DNA of 34,650 nt from Clostridia bacterium (GTDB lineage Bacteria; Bacillota; Clostridia; Oscillospirales; CAG-272): positions 1-34,650 of the forward strand of contig JAFTKK010000077.1 in NCBI GenBank assembly GCA_017453325.1, read 5' to 3'. The position numbers and the translations under genes were made by a program. Positions 8,700-16,693 of the stretch are shown here, one piece after another. The notes under the pieces were generated by a model that saw only the letters and a list, made by a program, of their open reading frames with translations, was not told the DNA's origin and did not search any database. The first letter of the stretch is position 1. Every line of letters starts with the position of its first letter.

Positions 8700-8749
8700 T
8701 TTTGGCACTATTATAGCATGTTTTGACTTGTTTTTCAACTGTTTTGGCA
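8700..8749. promoter_or_regulatory. Direct repeat TTTTGGCA x2, candidate AraC operator
   Basis: TTTTGGCA occurs at 8700-8707 and again at 8742-8749, same orientation, 42 bp apart (four helical turns), each followed by a related TA-rich tail (cTATTAtAg and tTAcaAtc). They bracket the araC promoter between the divergent araC and GH5-like genes. AraC-family dimers use directly repeated sites on one helix face, so these are good operator candidates. Confidence 0.5.
8710..8738 (-). promoter_or_regulatory. Promoter of the araC gene at 7911-8693
   Basis: On the minus strand TTGAAA (complement of 8733-8738), 17 bp, TATAAT (complement of 8710-8715). Confidence 0.65.
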
Positions 8750-8787
8750 TTACAATCAAATTAAATAAACCTAATAGGAGGGTTTTT

Positions 8788-9894
8788 ATGATGAAATGGA
8801 GCAAGGAACGCATTTGGAGCTGGTACAACAGCCGCCCCTGGTTTCGAGGCTGCAACTACATGAGTGCAGACTGCGCCAACCGCATTGACCAATGGCAGGA
8901 GCTGGGCTTTGAGGAACGCTTCAAGACAACGGAGGATGAGCTGAAGCTCATGCAGGAAACGGGCTATAACACCGTGCGCCTGATTATCGAATATGCGGTA
9001 TGGAAGGGTGAGCACGACGGCTTTATGGAGCGCTTTGACCGTTATCTCTCGCTCTGCGCGAAATACGGCATCTCGTGTATGATCGTGCTTGCCAACGACT
9101 GCATGCCCCCCAAGACCGAGCGCTGGCAGATGCCCTACCTTGGTGAGCAGACCTACGACTGGGGCTACCACGGCGGCAAAAAGCATTCGCAGCACGGCAC
9201 GCACAAGGCACCCGCCCCCCACTTTTACTTAGATAGCCCCGACACGCGCGAGGATTATTTCCGCATGGTCACCGAGATCGTCACCAAGCACCGTGACGAC
9301 GAGCGCATTTGTATGTGGGACGTATATAACGAGCCCGGCAACAGCCGCCGCGCCGAGCTGACCCTGCCCAACCTCAAAAAGATGTTTGAGGTCGTGCGCG
9401 CCTGCAATCCGAGCCAGCCCCTTACCTGCGGCGTGTGCGGTATGCACGGCGACGAGACAAAGCCCTTCAACGAAACGACGCAGTACGCGCTTGACCAATC
9501 CGACATCATTTCCTATCACTTCTATCACGGCTACAACGAGCACATCAAGGTGATCAAGCGCCTGAAAAAATACGGCCGCCCCCTGCTCAACACCGAGTGG
9601 CTGGGCAGATGCCTCGGCAACGATGTGTTTACCCTGTTCCCCCTGTTTTATCTCGAGCGCATCGGCTGCTGGAACTGGGGCTTTGTGGCGGGAAAATATC
9701 AGACCTACGAGCCCTGGGAGGGCACGTGGCAAAGATATGAGAACGGCACCGAGACCGCCGTGGACTTTACCAAGTGGTTCCACGACCTTTACCGTCCCAA
9801 CCACCGCCCGTATGACCCCAAGGAGATCGAGCTCATTCAGCACTTCTGCGCTCTGGCGTACAGCGAGACGCTGCCCGTACCCTCGGAGCAATGA
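8788..9894 (+). CDS. GH5-like (cellulase-fold) glycoside hydrolase
   Basis: Retaining (beta/alpha)8 glycosidase of 368 residues, cytoplasmic (no signal peptide). Glu182 in WDVYNEPGN is the acid/base and Glu270 in LLNTEWLG is the nucleophile; the conserved FRGCNYM strand at 19-25 and SYHFYHG at 242-248 fit clan GH-A. The start ATG at 8788 is chosen because AGGAGGG is 5 bases upstream; a longer in-frame TTG start at 8728 lies within the promoter region. It is the first gene of the operon; its stop overlaps the mutarotase ATG by 4 bp. It presumably frees the hexose that the following enzymes oxidise. The exact glycoside is not readable; a beta-galactoside or beta-mannoside type substrate is only a guess. 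Confidence 0.87.
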   Translation: MMKWSKERIWSWYNSRPWFRGCNYMSADCANRIDQWQELGFEERFKTTEDELKLMQETGYNTVRLIIEYAVWKGEHDGFMERFDRYLSLCAKYGISCMIVLANDCMPPKTERWQMPYLGEQTYDWGYHGGKKHSQHGTHKAPAPHFYLDSPDTREDYFRMVTEIVTKHRDDERICMWDVYNEPGNSRRAELTLPNLKKMFEVVRACNPSQPLTCGVCGMHGDETKPFNETTQYALDQSDIISYHFYHGYNEHIKVIKRLKKYGRPLLNTEWLGRCLGNDVFTLFPLFYLERIGCWNWGFVAGKYQTYEPWEGTWQRYENGTETAVDFTKWFHDLYRPNHRPYDPKEIELIQHFCALAYSETLPVPSEQ

Positions 9895-10832
9895 TGCAAG
9901 GCGTCATCATTGAAAACGGCTGCTGGTACGCGCAAATAGATCCGCAGCACGGCGCCAACTGCATCAATCTGCGGCACAAGGGCAGCGGCGCCCGCCTGCT
10001 GCGCGAGCCGCCCGAGGACGGCATACTTGATAACCCCTATCTTTACGGCATGCCGATCCTCTTTCCCGTAAACAGAATTGAGGGCGGAGAATTTACGTTT
10101 GAGGGCAGAAAATACGTCTTTCCCATCAACGAGCCCGCAACCGGCTGCCATCTGCACGGAGAGCTGCACCGTATGCCGTTTGTCGCTGTCGAAAAAAGCG
10201 ACACGAAGGCCGTTTTTTGCTACCGTGCCGAAAAGGGTGCCTATCTTGGATTTCCCCACGCCTTTGAGATCAGGATGACCTACGAGCTGACGGAAGAATG
10301 CTTTTGCCACACCGTCACGGTTTGCAACCGTTCGGCAGAAAATATGCCGTTATTTCTCGGCTTTCACACCACCTTCAACACGCCTCTCACCGAAACAAGC
10401 CGCACGGAGCACGTCCGTGTGTTTGCAAATATCACCGAGGAATACGAGAGAAACATGGCGGTGAATTATCTCCCGACCGGCGTCATACCCCCGTTTGACG
10501 CCACCTCAAGGGCCCTTGCCGACGGCACGTATATACCGTTTGGCAAGGGGCTCAGCCGCCATTATCGCGGGCAGGGCCGCATGACTCTGACCGATACCGA
10601 CGCGGGGCTTTGCATGGTCTACGAGAACGACGAAAAATACGGCTTCCGCCTCATTTTCGGCGACGGGGCAACCTACATTTGCCTCGAACCCCAGACCTGC
10701 CTTGCAAACTGCCAGAACGCACCCTTTGCGCGAGAGGCAACCGGCTTTGACTATATCGCGCCCGAATGTGAAAAAACCTACCGTTCAAAAATATACTTGG
10801 AGGAGCTTAAAAATGAAAATAACAAAGCTTGA
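9891..10832 (+). CDS. Aldose 1-epimerase (galactose mutarotase family)
   Basis: Interconverts alpha and beta anomers of a free aldose in the cytoplasm. The 313-residue protein shows the family fold and catalytic residues: His89 in CHLHGELH (usual HGG loop), His159 in LGFHTTF, and Glu266 in ICLEPQT as the general base. The N-terminal ligand-binding Asn/Arg pair is seen in FPVNRIEGGEF (58-68). Its ATG overlaps the GH5-like stop (ATGA), and its 3' end overlaps the dehydratase start by 20 bp, so it is translationally coupled on both sides. In the operon it would supply the anomer needed by the sugar dehydrogenase. Confidence 0.92.
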   Translation: MMQGVIIENGCWYAQIDPQHGANCINLRHKGSGARLLREPPEDGILDNPYLYGMPILFPVNRIEGGEFTFEGRKYVFPINEPATGCHLHGELHRMPFVAVEKSDTKAVFCYRAEKGAYLGFPHAFEIRMTYELTEECFCHTVTVCNRSAENMPLFLGFHTTFNTPLTETSRTEHVRVFANITEEYERNMAVNYLPTGVIPPFDATSRALADGTYIPFGKGLSRHYRGQGRMTLTDTDAGLCMVYENDEKYGFRLIFGDGATYICLEPQTCLANCQNAPFAREATGFDYIAPECEKTYRSKIYLEELKNENNKA

Positions 10833-11964
10833 ACTAATCAAAGTAAAACCCCGTTGGATGTTTTTGAAAATGTACACCGATACCGATATCGTAGGCCTTG
10901 GCGAGCCCGTGCTCGAGGGGCATTGCACGTCGGTTGAGGCGGTGATCAATGAATTTGAGGAATACCTCATCGGCAAGGATCCTCTGATGATCGAGCACCA
11001 CCTGCAGGCCCTTTACAGAGGCGGCTTTTACCGCGGCGGCCCCTTGATGCTCTCCGCGATCAGCGGCATTGAGCAGGCCATGTGGGATATCAAGGGCAAG
11101 TATTACAATTGCCCCGTGTACGAGATGCTGGGCGGCAAATGTCGCGACAAGATCAGAATGTACACCCACATCAAGCGCACGGCCGTAGCGGGTGAGTTTT
11201 CGGTAGAGGAAATGCTTGACATTGCCGACACGCGACTGGCCGAGGGCTACACCGCACTCAAATATTCTATCATCCCCCCCATCAAGCAGGTAGACACCCC
11301 CGCCAACACCAAGGCACACGTGGAGCGCTTTGCGCGGATCCGCGAGCACATCGGCTGGGACATTGACCTCGCCATTGACTTCCACGGCCGAGTAAGCCCC
11401 GCCATGGCGCTGCGCCTCGCGGAGGAGCTGAAGCCCTATATGCCCTTCTTCATTGAGGAGCCGTGTCTGCCCGAGAACGTGGATTGCATGGTAAACATCG
11501 CACGCTCCACCACAATACCGATTGCCGCAGGCGAGCGTCTGTTCGGCAAGTGGCAGTACCGCGAGCTGATCGAAAAGCAGGCTGTCAGCATCGTGCAGCC
11601 CGACATTTGCCATTGCGGCGGCATCTTTGAGGGACGCAAGATCGCCTCGATGATGGAGATGTACTTCGGCTCCCTCGCGCCCCACAACCCGCTTGGCCCC
11701 ATTTCCCTTGCCGCTTGCCTGCAGCTCGACGCCTGCACCCCGAACTTCCTCGTGCAGGAGCACCCCGGCAACCCCGACAAGAGCGACCTCGGCGTTGGCT
11801 ACATCACCGAGCCGTTTGTAATCAAAAACGGCTATATCGACGTGCCCACCAAGCCGGGTCTTGGCGTGGAGCTTGACGAAAAGGCGCTGGCCGACAAGAT
11901 CTACGACGGCAAATGGACCACGCCGCGCCTGTACTTTGAGGACGGCAGCGTAGCAGATTGGTAA
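10813..11964 (+). CDS. DgoD-like sugar-acid dehydratase (enolase superfamily, probable D-galactonate dehydratase)
   Basis: Removes water from an aldonate to give a 2-keto-3-deoxy-aldonate; Mg-dependent, cytoplasmic. The 383-residue protein carries the full active site of the galactonate dehydratase branch: Asp189 and His191 (DFHGR), Glu215 (IEEP), Glu241 (AGERLF) and His291 (APHNPLGP). The C-terminal TKPGLGVELDE and ...GSVADW ending also resemble E. coli DgoD. GGAGGAG ends about 8 bases before the ATG at 10813, inside the 3' end of the mutarotase gene; an in-frame extension to 10702 is just overlap. Position between a mutarotase, an SDR dehydrogenase and a keto-acid aldolase supports a non-phosphorylative aldonate pathway. 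D-galactonate is the best guess; related aldonates such as L-fuconate cannot be excluded. Confidence 0.9.
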   Translation: MKITKLELIKVKPRWMFLKMYTDTDIVGLGEPVLEGHCTSVEAVINEFEEYLIGKDPLMIEHHLQALYRGGFYRGGPLMLSAISGIEQAMWDIKGKYYNCPVYEMLGGKCRDKIRMYTHIKRTAVAGEFSVEEMLDIADTRLAEGYTALKYSIIPPIKQVDTPANTKAHVERFARIREHIGWDIDLAIDFHGRVSPAMALRLAEELKPYMPFFIEEPCLPENVDCMVNIARSTTIPIAAGERLFGKWQYRELIEKQAVSIVQPDICHCGGIFEGRKIASMMEMYFGSLAPHNPLGPISLAACLQLDACTPNFLVQEHPGNPDKSDLGVGYITEPFVIKNGYIDVPTKPGLGVELDEKALADKIYDGKWTTPRLYFEDGSVADW

Positions 11965-11977
11965 GGAGAGCAGCCAT

Positions 11978-12760
11978 ATGAAAAAATCAGTTTTTATCAC
12001 GGGTGCGCACGACGGCACCGGCTTTGCCATCGCTTCCCGCTTCGCGTCTGAGGGCTACGACGTTTTCGTGGGCAGCAGAACCAAGGAAAAGGCCGACACG
12101 GCGGCAGCGAAGCTCCGCGAGCAATACGGCGTGTTTGCCAAGGGCTACACCTATCAGACCACCACGCTCGACGAGGACGAGATCAAAGCAATATTCGACG
12201 ATATCAGAGCAAACGGATATCTGCTTGATACGCTTGTTCTCAACGCCGCCAATCTCGGCATCGGCCAAGTGAGCCTTGACGTGGATATCAAGGATTTTAT
12301 GGGCGTATACACCACCAACATCGGCTGGAATTTTCTCATGGCAAGAGAGGCCGCCAAGCAGATGAAGGAAAAGGGCTGCGGTGCCATTGTGTTTATCGGC
12401 TCCAACTCCTCTGTGCGCGTCACCGAAAACCGATGCGCGTATTGCTCCTCCAAGAGCGCCATCAACGCCATGTCGAAATCCTTTGCCATCGACTGGGGCA
12501 AATACGGCATCCGTTCAAACTGCGTCCTGCCCGGCATGATCAAAACCGTGCGTTGGGAGCAGAACGTCAACAACGCCAAATACTGCCTGCCCAACTATAC
12601 CCCCATCGAGGATATTGCCACCTTTGAGGATGTGGCAAACGCGGCGTGGTATCTGGGCAGCGACGAGTCGCGCAACACCACGGGTGCCGAGATCATCGTT
12701 GACGGCGGTATGCTCGCTCAGCTCACCCCCAACATCAACCGTGAGCTTTGGAAAAAATGA
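11978..12760 (+). CDS. SDR-family sugar dehydrogenase/oxidoreductase
   Basis: Classical short-chain dehydrogenase of 260 residues. NAD(P)-binding TGAHDGTG (8-15), NAAN (89-92), catalytic Ser in FIGSNSS (about 142-145), Tyr155 and Lys159 in YCSSK, and the C-terminal GAEIIVDGG are all present. In this operon the natural role is oxidation of the free aldose to the aldonolactone, the substrate upstream of the dehydratase, or of a keto-deoxy acid. Both are inferred from context. It starts 13 bases after the dehydratase stop with AAGGAGAG in front, and ends 9 bases before the aldolase. Confidence 0.9.
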   Translation: MKKSVFITGAHDGTGFAIASRFASEGYDVFVGSRTKEKADTAAAKLREQYGVFAKGYTYQTTTLDEDEIKAIFDDIRANGYLLDTLVLNAANLGIGQVSLDVDIKDFMGVYTTNIGWNFLMAREAAKQMKEKGCGAIVFIGSNSSVRVTENRCAYCSSKSAINAMSKSFAIDWGKYGIRSNCVLPGMIKTVRWEQNVNNAKYCLPNYTPIEDIATFEDVANAAWYLGSDESRNTTGAEIIVDGGMLAQLTPNINRELWKK

Positions 12761-12769
12761 GGTGAAACC

Positions 12770-13537
12770 ATGCAGGATCTGATCAAAAATTTTAAAAACA
12801 AGCTGCATTCAGACGGTGTTGTCGGTATGTTTTCCAAGACCTGTGACCCCGCGCTCATCGAGATCATGGGCTACGCGGGCATGGATTACGTGATCATCGA
12901 CTTAGAGCACGGCCCGAACGCGGTGCAAAGCGTGCAAAACCTCATCAGAGGCGCGCAGGTGGCGGGCGTCATGCCGATCGTGCGCGTCAAGGAAAGCTGC
13001 GCATCGGTCATGGGCGAGGTGCTTGATATCGGTGCGGGCGGCATTCAGGTGCCGCAGATCACGACGCGCGAGGAAGCCGAGGCCGTCATGAAGCGCACCA
13101 AGTTTTCGCCTGTGGGCGAGCGCGGTGTGTGCCGCTTCGTGCGTGCCGCACAGTATTCGGCCAAGGACAGATTTGAGTATTTCAAGGACGCCAACCAAAC
13201 CGTGACCGTTCTTCAGATCGAGGGACAGGAGGGCATCGCGCATATCGATGAGATCCTGTCTGTTGCGGGTATCGACGTCATTTTCATCGGCCCCTACGAT
13301 CTTTCCCAGTCGCTCGGCGTGGCAGGTCAGATCGACCACCCGCTCGTAGAGCAAAAAATGCTGGAGATCGTGAACAAGTGCACCGAAAAGGGCATCACGG
13401 TAGGCACGTTTGTCGATACCGTGGAAAACGCAAAGAAGTGGCGCGCGCTTGGCGTAAAATATCTTTCCTATTCGGTAGATATGGGCGTATTTTACGAGGC
13501 CACGGCAAGCATCGTGAAGCAACTCAACGCGAAATAA
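12770..13537 (+). CDS. HpcH/HpaI-family aldolase (2-keto-3-deoxy-aldonate aldolase)
   Basis: Class II (metal-dependent) pyruvate aldolase of 255 residues. Catalytic His47 lies in DLEHGP, the pyruvate-binding Arg in VRV (about 72), and the metal ligands are Glu151 (QIEGQEG) and Asp177 (GPYDLSQSLG). The family includes HpaI, GarL and RhmA, which split unphosphorylated 2-keto-3-deoxy acids into pyruvate and an aldehyde. Here it is the last step of the operon: a hexonate would yield pyruvate and glyceraldehyde, a 6-deoxyhexonate pyruvate and lactaldehyde. Ribosome binding site GAGGTGA precedes the ATG. The operon ends at the terminator at 13571. Confidence 0.91.
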   Translation: MQDLIKNFKNKLHSDGVVGMFSKTCDPALIEIMGYAGMDYVIIDLEHGPNAVQSVQNLIRGAQVAGVMPIVRVKESCASVMGEVLDIGAGGIQVPQITTREEAEAVMKRTKFSPVGERGVCRFVRAAQYSAKDRFEYFKDANQTVTVLQIEGQEGIAHIDEILSVAGIDVIFIGPYDLSQSLGVAGQIDHPLVEQKMLEIVNKCTEKGITVGTFVDTVENAKKWRALGVKYLSYSVDMGVFYEATASIVKQLNAK

Positions 13538-13570
13538 TCAAAGCGGCACCGCCGATGACGGTACAAAAAA

Positions 13571-13618
13571 GGCAATATCAAGCCGTTTTCGGCTGATATT
13601 GCCTTTTTCCTTTTTTCC
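13571..13618. terminator. Bidirectional terminator
   Basis: Arms GGCAATATCA/TGATATTGCC with an inner GCC/GGC stem (13571-13603), T-runs on both sides. Serves the convergent aldolase and Gfo/Idh genes. A GC-rich element (13542-13564) resembling the left side of the terminator at 15668 lies just before it. Confidence 0.85.
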
Positions 13619-14611
13619 TTATTCACAGCATTTGAGTACCGTTTTAAATAGCGCAAGCTCGTAATCGTACGTATAGGGATTTTGCTTTTCGCCGCGCACC
13701 ATGGCAGCGAAGGAGAGCATCATATCGGTAAATCTGTCATGGTCGGGGGAGCGGCGGCTAACGCCCGCGTCGTTCCAATCCTCGCTCATACACTCGGTAT
13801 ACGCAGTATATTGCAGGGGATATTTGATGGTAACCTCAAGGGGGCGCACCTCAAATTTTCCCTTTGTTCCCGTAATCACCAGCTGACGCCGCATAAATCC
13901 GCCGTGCTCTGCCTGTGTGGTCTTTATGAAGGAGACGCCGTTTTTATATTCAAAAACCGCCATGGAGTAATCCTTTGCATCGGTATCGTATACGCCGGTT
14001 GACTTGTTAAAGGGAATGATGCGCGCGGGCATCCCCTGCAGCTGTAGCACAAGATCCACCAGATGGCAGCCGAGATAAAACATCATACCACCGGGGAAGG
14101 TGCCGAGCCATGCGGTCTGCTCTCCATCGCGCCAGCCGCTCATATGCGCCTCCACGCTGATCACCTCGCCGATCTCGCCCTCCTTTACGCGTTTGATAAT
14201 ATCGCCGATGGCGGGATTGTATCTGTACATATAGCCCGTGTGAAACACCGTGCCCTTTGCACTCACGGTGGCGATCAGCGTCTCAAAGTCCTTCAGCGAA
14301 AGCCCACCCGGCTTTTCCATGTGCAGGTGCTTCCCTGCCCTTGCCACCATCAATGCGTATTTTGTAAGATATATTTCCTCGGTCTCTACCGCCACCGCCT
14401 CGATCGAGGGATCGCCGAGAATCTCCTCCACCGTCATTTCTCGGTATCCCACGAATTTTTTCATTTCCTTCGGGAATTTTTCGCGCTCGTTTTCGGGCAA
14501 TGCGTATCCAACGATCTCGAACACCTCGGGATGTGCCGCCATGGTGGAAAAGATGGCGCCGCCGTGGCTGTATTTACTGGTTCCGATCTGCGCTATTTTA
14601 ATCTTTCTCAT
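13619..14611 (-). CDS. Gfo/Idh/MocA-family oxidoreductase
   Basis: NAD(P)-dependent oxidoreductase of 330 residues, typically acting on inositols, sugars or amino sugars. The N-terminal Rossmann domain begins KIAQIGTSKYSHGG (atypical glycine loop). The family motif EKPGG is at 99-103 and is followed by GYMYRYNP (126-133). His183 in GCHLVD is the likely catalytic His. Its ATG overlaps the upstream epimerase stop by 4 bp (14608-14611), so the two enzymes are co-translated and presumably act on the same sugar derivative. The substrate is unknown. Confidence 0.9.
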   Translation of the reverse strand: MRKIKIAQIGTSKYSHGGAIFSTMAAHPEVFEIVGYALPENEREKFPKEMKKFVGYREMTVEEILGDPSIEAVAVETEEIYLTKYALMVARAGKHLHMEKPGGLSLKDFETLIATVSAKGTVFHTGYMYRYNPAIGDIIKRVKEGEIGEVISVEAHMSGWRDGEQTAWLGTFPGGMMFYLGCHLVDLVLQLQGMPARIIPFNKSTGVYDTDAKDYSMAVFEYKNGVSFIKTTQAEHGGFMRRQLVITGTKGKFEVRPLEVTIKYPLQYTAYTECMSEDWNDAGVSRRSPDHDRFTDMMLSFAAMVRGEKQNPYTYDYELALFKTVLKCCE

Positions 14612-15561
14612 ACCGTTCCCGCCTTTTTCTCCAATTCTATCTTCAAGCCGTCCGCCACGGAGAGAAAATCATCGGCGCCAAGTCCCGTTGCCGCAAGCAC
14701 CTTGCTGTTATCTATCAAACGATCGTATTTTCTGTCGTAGAGATAGAGCCACTTCTTTTTGTTTTCAAGGCACGGGTAGCTTTTCACAAAGCGCGCCTCA
14801 TCACACCACTCCACATCAAAGCCCATCAAACGGGAATAGATGCTTGCGACCTCGCCCCACGTCAGATTTTGCCCGGAGGAAACTGTATACGCTTCACCCA
14901 GCGCCTCCTTTTTGAAAAGCAGATTGGCAATGATCTTGCCGCTGTTCCCCGCCCAATCGATACCGGCGGTAAGCTCCTTGGCAAATGTGGGCAAAGGCAG
15001 CTTGCCGTAAGCCTCAATCTGCGTCCAAATATCGTTATTCGAATACACAAACACATCAAATCGCCTTTGGGAAAAGGAGATCACCGGGCGAACGATCGTC
15101 CACGGCTCACCCGCGTGCTCCCGACGCAAAAAATCCTCGCATCTCGCCTTGGGCAGGGCGTAGTCCTCGGTCTTAAGAAATTCGATGTCCTTTGACACAT
15201 CAAGCAGCCTTGGTGCCGTCTCCGTGATGGGATGCTGCGCATCGGCATACACGCGATAGGAGGAAAGGAAAATCAGATGTGCGGTATTTTCGATCAGCAA
15301 CCTGTGCACGGGTGCGTAATCCTCTACCCTTTTGTAATGAATAAAATTTACAATGCCGTCGTATCGGTTGCCCGCAAGAAATTCCCGCAGAAACTCCACC
15401 GTGGCCAAATGCTTATAGTATCTCAGCCGTTCGTCTCGCGACACGCAATCCTCAAGGCAAATCACATCAACAAAAGCGCCCCTCGAAAGAAGCTCCCTCG
15501 CCACATAAGTGCCGAGCGTTCCACCGCCCGCAATCAGCAAGACTCTTTTATCCCGATACAT
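14608..15561 (-). CDS. NAD-dependent epimerase/dehydratase family protein (extended SDR)
   Basis: Protein of 317 residues with a Rossmann start LLIAGGGTLGTYVA (GGGTLG at 12-17), a LIFLSSYRVYAD segment holding the catalytic Ser/Thr position (about 100-101) and the Tyr134-xxx-Lys138 pair in DYALPKARCE. The motif order is that of sugar-nucleotide epimerases and isoflavone-reductase-like enzymes. ATG at 15559-15561 was chosen because GGAGG is 7 bases upstream; an in-frame start six codons earlier lacks one. It leads a two-gene operon with the Gfo/Idh gene. The reaction is not identifiable from sequence alone. Confidence 0.87.
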   Translation of the reverse strand: MYRDKRVLLIAGGGTLGTYVARELLSRGAFVDVICLEDCVSRDERLRYYKHLATVEFLREFLAGNRYDGIVNFIHYKRVEDYAPVHRLLIENTAHLIFLSSYRVYADAQHPITETAPRLLDVSKDIEFLKTEDYALPKARCEDFLRREHAGEPWTIVRPVISFSQRRFDVFVYSNNDIWTQIEAYGKLPLPTFAKELTAGIDWAGNSGKIIANLLFKKEALGEAYTVSSGQNLTWGEVASIYSRLMGFDVEWCDEARFVKSYPCLENKKKWLYLYDRKYDRLIDNSKVLAATGLGADDFLSVADGLKIELEKKAGTV

Positions 15562-15600
15562 TGATATTCCTCCGGTCAAACTGAATATTTCTTTTTTAAA

Positions 15601-15629
15601 ATTATATCATGCTTTTTTTCGCGGTAAAA
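15601..15629 (-). promoter_or_regulatory. Promoter of the epimerase-Gfo/Idh operon
   Basis: On the minus strand TTTTAC (complement of 15624-15629), 17 bp, TATAAT (complement of 15601-15606). The weak -35 suggests dependence on an activator. Confidence 0.55.
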
Positions 15630-15635
15630 TATCAT

Positions 15636-15665
15636 ATTCTATCATTAAGCAGAAAAATTCTATCA
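15636..15665. promoter_or_regulatory. Direct repeat ATTCTATCA x2, candidate AraC operator
   Basis: ATTCTATCA at 15636-15644 and 15657-15665, same orientation, exactly 21 bp (two turns) apart, just upstream of the weak -35 of the epimerase operon. The same 9-mer occurs at 6417-6425 in the promoter of an araC gene. Position and spacing fit an AraC-type activator site. Confidence 0.45.
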
Positions 15666-15667
15666 AT

Positions 15668-15700
15668 AAAAGCGGCGCCGCCGATGGCGGTGCCGCTTTT
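15668..15700 (-). terminator. Terminator of the metallo-hydrolase gene
   Basis: AAAAGCGGC and GCCGCTTTT arms with an inner CCGCC/GGCGG stem; on the minus strand it ends in TTTT 12 bases after the stop at 15712. A truncated relative is at 13542. Confidence 0.75.
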
Positions 15701-15711
15701 GTTGATACGTG

Positions 15712-16566
15712 TTATTCAAATACGCAATCCCCGTCAGCGAGGGTATAGCTTGCTCTGACGCCAAGCTCCTCCATCCAGCGGCGCGTGTCGAGGGTGGTAA
15801 AGGGACCCTTGCCCACGGTAGCGGGATCGGTGCAGCGGTATTTGTTGTTCTCCCACAGCCATTGAGGCGCAGTATAAAGGCAGATCTTGGGCATGATCAG
15901 CGCGTAAAAATCGCGGCTGATGCCACCCTGCCCGTGGTGGGGCATTTGCAGAATATCGCAGCGAAGCTTGGCGGCACCGTAGCGCGCGAGAAAATCGGCC
16001 TCGGCGTGCACGTCAAAATCGCCCATGAAAAGCACGTCCCTTTGCGGAAAATGCACCTTGAAAATAATGCTGGTGGCATTCATGGTCTTGGCATAGGAGG
16101 CGTAATCCCCCGGCACGCCGATCATCTCGACCGTGACCGACCCGCAGGTGTAAATATCCCCCGCATCGGGGGTAACGGTATGAATATTGCGCTTTTTGAC
16201 CTGCTCAAGGAAGCGCCAGTTCATGCCAAACTCCTCCTTGAACGCGAGCCACTCGAGCGAGGGAAAATTGAAGCAAAGATTTTCAATCTCGATATCAAAA
16301 CGGTCGCGCTCCATGAGATAAAGCATCGCACCGAGATGGTCGCTGTGTGCGTGGGTCACAAACCACCAGTCCACCCGCTTGCCGCGCGCGGCCAGCAGCT
16401 CGTAAAGCGCGGCGCTGTCCTCCTGTGTATACGTGCCGCCGTCAATGACGATCACACCGCCCTCGGGCGTGTCAATGACATAGGACATCATTTGTGTGAG
16501 TGTACGGTTGGCCACCTGTATCAAGCGCCCGCCGCCAAGACCGAGATCAATATATTTGGTTTCCAT
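15712..16566 (-). CDS. Metallo-beta-lactamase-fold hydrolase (ComEC/Rec2-like MBL)
   Basis: Zinc or iron hydrolase of 284 residues. Metal-binding THAHSDH is at 71-77, Asp183 lies in FMGDFD, and PHHGQ is at 209-213, matching the MBL order. The GDF and PHHG segments resemble the ComEC-type MBL branch, but no membrane part is present, so this is a free-standing soluble enzyme. I prefer ATG 16564-16566 with GGGGGAT upstream; a GTG one codon earlier is possible. It has its own promoter and terminator. Substrate unknown; phosphodiester or lactone hydrolysis are the usual activities. Confidence 0.86.
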   Translation of the reverse strand: METKYIDLGLGGGRLIQVANRTLTQMMSYVIDTPEGGVIVIDGGTYTQEDSAALYELLAARGKRVDWWFVTHAHSDHLGAMLYLMERDRFDIEIENLCFNFPSLEWLAFKEEFGMNWRFLEQVKKRNIHTVTPDAGDIYTCGSVTVEMIGVPGDYASYAKTMNATSIIFKVHFPQRDVLFMGDFDVHAEADFLARYGAAKLRCDILQMPHHGQGGISRDFYALIMPKICLYTAPQWLWENNKYRCTDPATVGKGPFTTLDTRRWMEELGVRASYTLADGDCVFE

Positions 16567-16595
16567 CACAGATCCCCCTTATCCTTATTACTCTC

Positions 16596-16624
16596 ATTGT
16601 AACACGCCCGACCCGCCGTGACAA
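16596..16624 (-). promoter_or_regulatory. Promoter of the metallo-hydrolase gene
   Basis: On the minus strand TTGTCA (complement of 16619-16624), 17 bp, TACAAT (complement of 16596-16601). Confidence 0.6.
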
Positions 16625-16655
16625 CAACACAGGGCAAAGCAGTTTACATCATTTT

Positions 16656-16693
16656 TTAAGAAAAACGACCCCATATGGGGTCGTTTTTCTTAA
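16656..16693. terminator. Terminator of GH28-like gene, 38-bp perfect palindrome
   Basis: Perfect palindrome centred on CCCCATATGGGG with AAGAAAAACGA/TCGTTTTTCTT arms. It includes the stop codon of the GH28-like gene (16690-16692), so the stem begins at the end of translation. Symmetric A/T flanks make it usable on both strands. Confidence 0.85.
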
